Assembly: GCA_943704525.1 (NCBI GenBank)
Contig: CALSCQ010002306.1
Location: 1 to 35,513 of the forward strand
Length of the DNA stretch: 35,513 nucleotides
Origin: Pigoraptor vietnamica
Lineage: Eukaryota; Opisthokonta; Filasterea
Direction: 5' to 3'
Under the pieces are notes generated by a model. That model had not been told where the DNA came from. It did not search any database and worked only from the letters and a program-made list of their open reading frames with translations. The position numbers and the translations under genes were made by a program. This document shows, piece after piece, positions 29,162 to 35,513 of the stretch (position 1 is its first letter; every line of letters starts with the position of its first letter).

Positions 29162-30498
29162 TCAGACTTTGCGCGTGCGCAGCTTGATGACCTTGGTACT
29201 GGAGGTCGTCGGTTGCGCCGCTGCTGCGATGAGCTTGTCGACTTCGCTGGTGAAGTAATCCATGGACCACGTGAACGCGGGGTCGTCCACGTCGAAATTG
29301 ACAAAGTGCTCGACGCCAACCGAGCGGAGGTCCTGCTCGCGCTCCTTCGCGTACGTCGCACCGTACTGGCCGCCGCGGTGCGTCCCCTCGTCGCACTCGA
29401 AATCGGCGCGGAGTGGCTCGCAGTACCCGTCACACACGCGACGCGTGCGGTGGCCCTTTCCGATGTGGAACATCTGTACGAAAGGGGGGGGGGGGGGGGG
29501 GGGGGGGACACACGTGTCAGAGACGATGAACCCGCTTCGTGCAACTCGCAAAACTTTGAAGCACGCGAGCGTACCTTGCGGACACTTAAGGGCAGCCCAC
29601 GCTTCTTTAGCGCGTCGCGTAAGTAACAGAGCACCCGCCACTCCTTGCGAGGCTTCAACTCTGGCTCTCCCGAGGGCAGCAGCTGCGAACAAGCACCGGC
29701 AGCGCGCAATAACCGATCATTAGTCGCTGGCTGCGATGTATACAACAAAGTGCAGCACGTACAATGGGAACAAGTGCAAGCAGCATAGAAACAAAGTGCA
29801 GCATGCAGGAACCCCAACTGCGTGACCCACTGAGAGTGCGTCACTCACCGCACGACGGACGAGATAGTCTTCGAGAGCGAGGCCTGCGGTGGGCGCGACC
29901 GTGTTTTGACCGAGGTATCGGAGGAAGTGGTGCGCGGCTGTCTCGTTCAAGAACAAACTCCGTGCCTTGGGCTTAACCTGCGTCCGCGTCGCGCGATTAG
30001 GTACGTTATGCGGCCACGGCATGCCTTTTACAGCTGAGAAAATAATGAGTTTCAAGGGCCCCTTCTTCACGAACACTTACGTCCGAATGCGCCGCCGTGG
30101 AGCGCCAGTTGCGATACGCAAGTTTCATCTTGCTCTCCGTCATTCCTTCGGACGACAGCTTGACGAGGGCTGCAATGAGCTCGGCAAGCCTGAAATAAAG
30201 CGTGCCACTCTGGTCGACCTTGAAGACAATCACGATGTGTGTGTCCGTGTCGCCAGCGACGCGCGGCAGAACGTAAAGATACTCTGCGTACAAATCGTTG
30301 ATGAACGTCGCGCGACTCATGTTTGCCGCAATTGTGGCATCCTGCGGATAGTGAGTCGGACCGAACCGTCGTCAGTTTTGCGCCGAAGCGTGTATTCCAC
30401 GCACAGAACGAGGCGCACTTTCAGTTACGCACCTCGACTACTTTGATGGCCTTGAAGGCAGCGTCCCATGTACGTTGGGGGACCTCGTGAAGTGCCAT
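29162..30498 (-). CDS. Unrecognised 291-residue protein from five exons
   Basis: Exons 30498-30433, 30341-30081, 29977-29849, 29682-29575 and 29473-29162 join with four introns of 91, 103, 166 and 101 nt, all phase 0. Donors are GTGCGT, GTAAGT, GTGAGT and GTACGC; acceptors are CCGCAG, ACGCAG, TCGCAG and TACAG. The product starts MALHEVPQRTWDAAFKAI and ends KLRTRKV. Exon 2 looks like an alpha/beta domain (ATFINDLYAEYLYVLPRV, HIVIVFKVDQSG). Exon 5 has a charged region, FHIGKGHRTRRV, with spaced Cys. I do not recognise the fold: VDQSGTLYF resembles part of an EF-hand but lacks the calcium ligands, and FHIGKG recalls GIY-YIG proteins only superficially. A TATA box lies upstream. Confidence 0.75.
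29484..29507. repeat. 24-base G homopolymer (C24 on the coding strand) in a 3' splice site
   Basis: A run of 24 G on the plus strand is, on the transcribed strand, a C tract followed by TTTCGTACAG, the acceptor of the last exon of the 291-residue protein gene. It acts as the polypyrimidine tract of a 101-nt intron. Its length is probably polymorphic or misassembled. Confidence 0.95.
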
Positions 30499-31352
30499 TA
30501 TTGTGGTTTTTTAAAAGTATTTCTGTTGCTTAGAGTTGCGATACGATGGAGAGCGACTGAGAGTAATCAGGCGCTGAGAGGTCTGAAAAGAGAGGGGAAG
30601 CGAAAGAGAGAACGGTTGTGTTTCGCAGCAGTGCTGAACTTAGCTTCTGAGTGAATGGTACGGCAGTCCCAACGTCGGCCCTTTTATAATCTCCGTCGAA
30701 CTCGAGTGAGAAGGAACTGTGACGCAACGACACAGGCACACACGCACACACGCACACACACGCACACACAGGCATGCATTCACGCACACACTCATGCACG
30801 CCACAGCGACGAACAAGGGGCGATAACGGTAACACGGGGCGGCGAAGGATCATTACTTGCGAACGAATTGTGACGTCATTCGTGCTTCGCCGCGACGTCA
30901 TGAGAAACGAACACATCTCTCGATAACGAACGGAGAAAGGGGGGATGAAGACAGCAACAAGTACCTTGGCCAAAGGCGCTTCGCGTGCACACTGAGCGGA
31001 GCGAAGCAAACGCCGTGCCGGGCGAACAGCCATTGTGGGTTGGCAGTGCATGTCTCACGGGAGTTGTCTGGACATTGCACACGGAACTGATCTCACGGTG
31101 ACCTGATCTCACGGTGCTCGCACACTGAACTGCCGCCGATTTCTGCTCACTTTGTGACTGCCGTTTTCTCCAAGAAATGCATGTACATCTCCGCACGAAG
31201 GGGCACTATGGGCGTGCGTTGGGTTGCCTTGCGTGCGCGCAATTGCCTCGGCAACGAAGGCGACTGACCGCCGGACCTGCCATAACAACGGCCAAGCGGA
31301 ATGCACACAACATCTGAATTGTCGCGTCGAAACGCACTGGTAGATTGAAAAC
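30499..31352. promoter_or_regulatory. Divergent promoter region with CRE site
   Basis: The 854-bp gap between two divergent genes holds a CA microsatellite (about 30735-30772) and a TGACGTCA octamer at 30871-30878, with a related CGACGTCA about 15 bp further on. It also has a tandem 16-bp duplication CTGATCTCACGGTGAC / CTGATCTCACGGTGCT at 31087-31118. No gene is visible in it. Confidence 0.45.
30681..30688 (-). promoter_or_regulatory. TATA-like box of the 30498 gene
   Basis: TATAAAAG on the minus strand lies 183 bp upstream of the ATG at 30498, in the right orientation. Position and match to the TATA consensus are the only support. Confidence 0.45.
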
Positions 31353-32702
31353 ATGCGTCTCCGCAGCGGCTTCGTGTGGTCCGCCATGACTCCTTCGGTG
31401 GTGCTCGCACTCTCGCTATGCCTCTTTGGGGCGCGTTCCTCCAATGCCCAACAGGAGGTCGGAATCGCGAAATTGGCACTCGTCGCAGAGGGCGCCGACG
31501 TGCGATTGACGGTGCAGTGGACAGTCTATCCGTCGCTGTTCCTCAACATTGGCACGTCGTGCCGTGATATCCCCGTCGTTCCGAATGCCGACGGGTCGCG
31601 GGTCTTTTCCACGGTGCTTGCGGAGAAATACCTCAGCGAGACGTGCGGGCTGCAGTACATGTTCGACAGCGACTACATCAAACTGTCGGGGAAACTCCAG
31701 GTATGCCCAAAGGGGTGTCTCGTGCGAAAGATGTGTGTGACGCTCTCATGAAAAAACGTGGCGTCCTGCATGCATGCTGCGGTTGCGATCTACTTCTCCC
31801 GACTAATCATCGTCCCACGCCGGCTTTGGCGCATTCAGCTCCAGTGGAGGACGTCCAATCGAAACCAGAACGTCTTCGTGGGTACCATCACAATCGTACG
31901 CGCGCTGACCTCCACGTCGTCGCTGGGGACGTCCGTTGGCAGCGGCGGTGACCAGACGACCCCGATATCCTCCTCTCTGGCCGTGTGCAACGACCCCGCC
32001 GCGACGTACCTGCGCGTGCCTACGAACTCGGACGTGTGTCTCAACCACAGCATCGAAGTCCAGACACCCGGCCTCTACGTCAAGTCGGTCGCCGTTCGGC
32101 TGCTGGGATCCGACGGCACCTTTGTGAGCGAGCTCACACCGTCGGTATCGGACGTCGTCGACGGCGTGGCGCACGGGGAGGGCGTGCACTTCACCGTAAA
32201 CACGGGGGACGCGACCTGTACCCTCTGTCGCCTCATCGTCTCGACGCTCCTCGGCGCGGTGGGTGCCGGCGGTACGGACGACGGCCACTCGTACGTGGCC
32301 TCGGGTTCTCTTCCGGTGACGATCTACAGCTCGACACCCGGCGGGACCACGGGCATCAGTAGTGGCGGCGGCAACGTAAACACGGGCGTGGCTGTTGGCG
32401 CCGGTGCGGCTGCTTTCGCGGGCGTTGCGGGTGCGGCGCTCATCATCGTGGCTGTGCGGAGAAGGCGGCGGTCACGTGAGCACGCGGCTCGCCTCCAGGC
32501 ACCCTGCGACGATGGGGCGGACATTCGCGAGGCGCGCATTCAGTATGCGGACGTGCGCGATGTCTCCGAGCGCGACGATACGCACAATTCGACGACCTTC
32601 GGGCACATTGGCGAGCTCTCCATGTTTGGGAGCGCAAGCATTGGGAGCCTCCCGTCGGGGTCGCTGGGTCCGCACGACACGTCGAGTGTGAGCTACGCCT
32701 GA
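31353..32702 (+). CDS. Signal-peptide, single-pass membrane protein of unknown family
   Basis: Exon 1 is 31353-31700; the donor is CTCCAG|GTATGC. Two in-frame acceptors exist, giving exon 2 from 31839 (403 residues) or from 31869 (393 residues, which joins as SGKLQNVFVGTITIV and reads more naturally). The N terminus is a signal peptide; the in-frame ATG at 31386 gives a tidier one (MTPSVVLALSLCLF...). The extracellular part of about 290 residues is beta-strand-like with few Cys (GTSCRDIP, SETCGLQY, VCNDPA, CTLCRLI). A Gly/Ser/Thr stalk precedes a transmembrane helix (AFAGVAGAALIIVAV), then RRRRR and a cytosolic tail of about 75 residues rich in Ser/Asp. The plan matches the EGF receptor gene at 16.5 kb in outline only. 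Ligand and role are unknown. Confidence 0.8.
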
Positions 32703-33015
32703 GGCATCGTGGCGTCGTCAGCAACGTTGGCAGTTCGAAGCGTCGATGGGGGCGATATTGGACAATGCCCCGTCTTTGCGTTATGAAGTATTGTAAGCAG
32801 CAGAAGCAGCCCATATTGAAGGCATCACAGAAAAAACGTGTAGTTGAAGGCAAAGGAACGCGCACGCATTTGGGCGTTGCGACAAACGAGGACCGTAAAA
32901 ACAGGACGCACGCGCACGCGCGCAGTCAACATACGCGGCCGCACACATGCTGCAAAGTGTACTGGCAACGACGCACGCTAAACAACAATGCTCGCAAAAA
33001 ACAAAAAAAAAGGGC
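32703..33015. other. Short convergent gap, no gene seen
   Basis: The 313 bp between the stop codons of the signal-peptide gene (+) and the 7TM gene (-) are AT-rich and contain an A-rich stretch at about 32995-33011. Poly-A signals are not obvious. Confidence 0.4.
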
Positions 33016-34838
33016 TCAATTTTCCGTCTCGATCGTGTCGAGTTCGGCCATGCTCGTGGGTCCCTTGGTGGACTGCCCGTGTGTGGTCGTGTTGAACGAC
33101 GACGACGCCTGGGACGGCCGGCTGTCCCCCTCCTGCACGTGGCTGAAGAATCCGAGCGACGCGAAGCAGCACAGGAACTGAAGGAGGTCAAAGACAAAGT
33201 TCATCCCCAGCGTGCCGTTCGTGGGAGGGTCGGGCGGGTTAGTCGTCGTGTTGTACTTGTCCGAATTCGCCTTTGACGCAGAGTAGAGCTGCAGCGCGAT
33301 GGCGAGACTCTCGGCGATCGTCGCGATGACGAGAAGCGTCTTGATACGGCCGAGGGCGGCGCGGCGGGACGACCTCTTCGACGTCCTGTGCTCGTTGGAG
33401 GCACTGCTCATGCGCTTCTCTTGCTGGTGCGCGCTATGCAAGATCCGATAGATGGTGTAACCGCAGAGCATCTGCGTGGTTTGCAGGCAGTTGTCGTTGA
33501 CTTTTCGCACACGCATCCGCGCTCGCGCAAGCTCACATATCAAGGCACGTTCACGCATGCTTTCAACACAGGCACACGCAACCTACGCACACACACACAC
33601 ACGCACACACACACGCACGCACACACGCACACAGACACGTACACACACACACACACACACAGTAACACACACGCACACGCGCACACGCGCCACCATCACA
33701 TGCCTGCGCAAAGATCCAAAGGAGAAGGACCATCGAGAAATAGATGAACTTGGCCATACGAAATTTGTACGCTGTCGTTGCCTCTGCTTCACCGATCGGG
33801 CAGATGATCGAGACAATCGCGACCGTGACGATCGACACGCGATAGAAGGCGACAAAGTAGGGGTGGTACTTCTTTCCCTTTCCGGTTGCCTTGCCGACGA
33901 TCTCGAACCAATTCTCAATGACAGAGAACCTGCAACAGCGGCAACGTTTGCGGCGTGTCAGTGCACGCTGATGCAGAACGATTGCGTGCGTTATATGGAT
34001 GCTGCGCACTGCATAAAGCAAACACAAGGCAAGGGAAAGAAACTTGCGCAAGTGCGTGTGGTTGTTTGTGCACGAGGAAAGATATCGAATCCTATTAAGC
34101 ATAGCCTGGTGGCCATCGCCTCCACTGCACGAAGAAAGAGAGGGAGGGAGGAGAGGAGAGGCATACAAATGGGTGTGTGAAAGAACCCACACACGCAGAG
34201 CAAGAGGGAGAAAATTTACAAAGAAGGACATGTGAAAACAAGACTGCGCGCGCAGCCCACACACGATAGAATGCGAGAGAGGAGAGAGAAAGGGTGGCAC
34301 ACAAGTGCGTGCGTGAGCAAGAGCAAATCAATCACACGAAAAACGCGAGAGGGGAGAGAAAGGGTTGCACGAAATGCGTGCGTGCGCAGGAGCATTCCAC
34401 CCACACAATGGCATAGCAACCCGCGGTGCCGAGGTCGGTCATGAGCTGCGATAGCCAGTACGGCAGCGTGGCGCCGAACCCAAACAGGTCGACGCATCGA
34501 ATAATGAACGTGACGCAAATGGCCACGTTGCATATCAATATCGTCTTCTGGACGTCGATCGGAAGCCACCCCTTCGCAGCCACTATTCGGCTCCCGAGAA
34601 TGACAATCGTCACGATCAGCGCGAGGGTCAGCGCGATCTCGATGATCCATATGCATGTGTATGTCTTTGCCGCATACGACGCCCAGGTCTCGTCACAGAA
34701 AGGGCCCATCCACGGCACGTGGCAAACGGGCAACGTGAGGGCTGCGTGGGAAGAGACACAAAAAAATGAGCTGACAGAGAATCGAAGCGGTGGCTAAAAA
34801 ATGCAAGCACGCATGTCACTTTTGCACAACGCACCCAT
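33016..34838 (-). CDS. Seven-transmembrane receptor-like protein
   Basis: Exons 34741-34405, 33929-33704 and 33471-33016 are well supported by frame, phase and membrane continuity; a 4-nt first coding exon (ATGG, 34838-34835) would start the protein as MALTLPVCHVPW. Total is 340 residues. Seven hydrophobic spans are clear: IIEIALTLALIVTIVIL, ILICNVAICVTFIIRCVDLF, LMTDLGTAGCYAIVFSVI, YRVSIVTVAIVSIICPI, FIYFSMVLLLWIFAQML, IKTLLVIATIAESLAIAL and NFVFDLLQFLCCFASLGFF. The short N terminus has two Cys (VCHVPWMGPFCDE), and the Ser/Thr-rich C tail fits a receptor. The pattern faintly recalls THH1/TOM1/TOM3-type 7TM proteins (IENWFEIV after span 3), but I would not assign a family. The 33704 exon end uses a GC donor (CAG|GCATGT). 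An ATG at 34709 is an alternative start. Confidence 0.75.
33588..33692. repeat. CA microsatellite in an intron of the 7TM gene
   Basis: CA and CACG units fill most of the intron 33472-33703 on the plus strand. They correspond to a GT-rich tract shortly after the 5' splice site on the transcribed strand. Confidence 0.9.
34130..34395. repeat. Diverged tandem repeat in an intron of the 7TM gene
   Basis: Two similar blocks of about 80 bp (near 34270-34345 and 34345-34395), and a weaker one before them, share GAGAGAAAGGGT, GTGCGTGCGTG and AGGAGCA-like words. They lie within the 475-nt intron 33930-34404. Confidence 0.6.
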
Positions 34839-35513
34839 TCTGGCGAGCGTGCCGCACGCACTCGCGCACTCCCTCCGCACGCACGCACAGTGGGATCGCA
34901 CGCACGAAGCGATGCCGCGTCCTCAAATTGCCGCTGTACAAAAATCCGCGTATTGTGGAAAGAGAAACCGGCCACTATTTACAAAAGAAAAACGGCGTAT
35001 CTATTTTTGGAACGGGTGTGGACATCCTGTAATAGTAATGACACCCAAGATTGTGACGAGGCGAGGTCTCGGTAGAGACGCGCCTGCGAGTCAGGCCGAG
35101 CCGGCCGGGCGCTCGGAAAGAACGGAGCTCTACGAGGGGCTAAGGCGCGAAGGAACAGCGCCCGAGTAACAATACAAATCAACCAATCACAACGCGAATC
35201 GCAGATTGCTAGCACAGAACGCAGTCGCCTAACTCCTGTCAGCGGACACCACGCAGCGCTCCCCTATCCTCGCGCTCCCCGTACGTGTACGAGAGCGGCG
35301 GACAACTGAGAACTGCAACGGAGTCTTGAGAGAAGATTTTAAAGGCAAAAGAACACGCAGCACGCACGCAGCACGCATCTTCACGCAGCGAACGCACTAC
35401 ACGAACCACCGAACTGTGCATCCTCGCAGATGGGCGAAGTGCGAGGATGGGGGGGGCTTGCGCGACCCATTGGCAAGACGCGCGTTGACTATGGCCGTGC
35501 CATAGCCACACGC
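34839..35513. other. Right end, no gene identified
   Basis: Upstream of the 7TM gene I see no convincing coding frame on either strand up to the window edge. The candidates present start with non-ATG codons and have random composition. This stretch should hold the promoter of the 7TM gene. Confidence 0.4.

Noticed and set aside
29162-29473. GIY-YIG nuclease domain in the last exon of the same gene
   Set aside because: Only FHIGKG is reminiscent; the GIY and YIG elements and the catalytic Arg/Glu spacing are not visible.
30081-30341. EF-hand in the 291-residue protein
   Set aside because: The VDQSGTLYF stretch lacks the spaced Asp/Glu ligands of a calcium loop.

Overview
The window is nuclear DNA of a GC-rich eukaryote. 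Several genes only make sense after removing GT...AG spliceosomal introns of about 90-720 bp. Intergenic DNA and introns are loaded with CA/GT microsatellites. One gene is mitochondrial complex II subunit C, and others encode EGF, PLAC8, F-box and 7TM proteins. No bacterial operon structure, tRNA, rRNA or CRISPR array is visible. The closest feel is a free-living unicellular eukaryote on the opisthokont/amoebozoan side, because the SDHC protein is animal-like and MEGF-type EGF repeats are present. That placement is inference; the sequence does not name the species.

Layout. Left part (1-7.8 kb): SDHC (+, four exons) faces a large ferric-reductase/NADPH-oxidase-type membrane flavocytochrome (-), followed by an unrecognised membrane-anchored protein (+, three exons). 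Middle part (8.5-17.6 kb): a frame-broken F-box/ankyrin-like gene (-), an acidic Ser/Asp-rich protein with a short CxxC tail (+), a double PLAC8 Cys-rich protein (-), a four-span membrane protein with a large loop (-, one frame break), and an EGF-repeat single-pass receptor (+). Right part (18.3-34.8 kb): a DEDDy 3'-5' exonuclease joined to a 3CxxC-type zinc domain (-), a 1,627-residue PPR/helical-repeat protein with a mitochondrial presequence (+), an F-box/Sel1-repeat protein (-), an unrecognised five-exon 291-residue protein (-), a signal-peptide single-pass surface protein (+) and a seven-span receptor-like protein (-).

The genes do not form one pathway. Two are mitochondrial (SDHC, the PPR-like protein). 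At least six are membrane proteins: the oxidoreductase, the unrecognised three-exon protein, the four-span, EGF, signal-peptide/TM and 7TM proteins. Two are F-box adaptors of likely ubiquitin ligases. Most neighbours are convergent or divergent, with promoters probably in the 90-850 bp divergent gaps; palindromic TGACGTCA (CRE-type) sites and TATA-like boxes lie in some of them.

The least ordinary items are: the oxidoreductase whose NAD-binding domain is split by about four extra membrane spans; the exonuclease/3CxxC zinc fusion; the 7TM gene with a probable GC-AG intron and perhaps a 4-nt first coding exon; and three reading-frame breaks at short homopolymers or doublets, which look more like sequence error than biology. 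All exon joins are manual readings from frame, phase and splice motifs and need transcript support.
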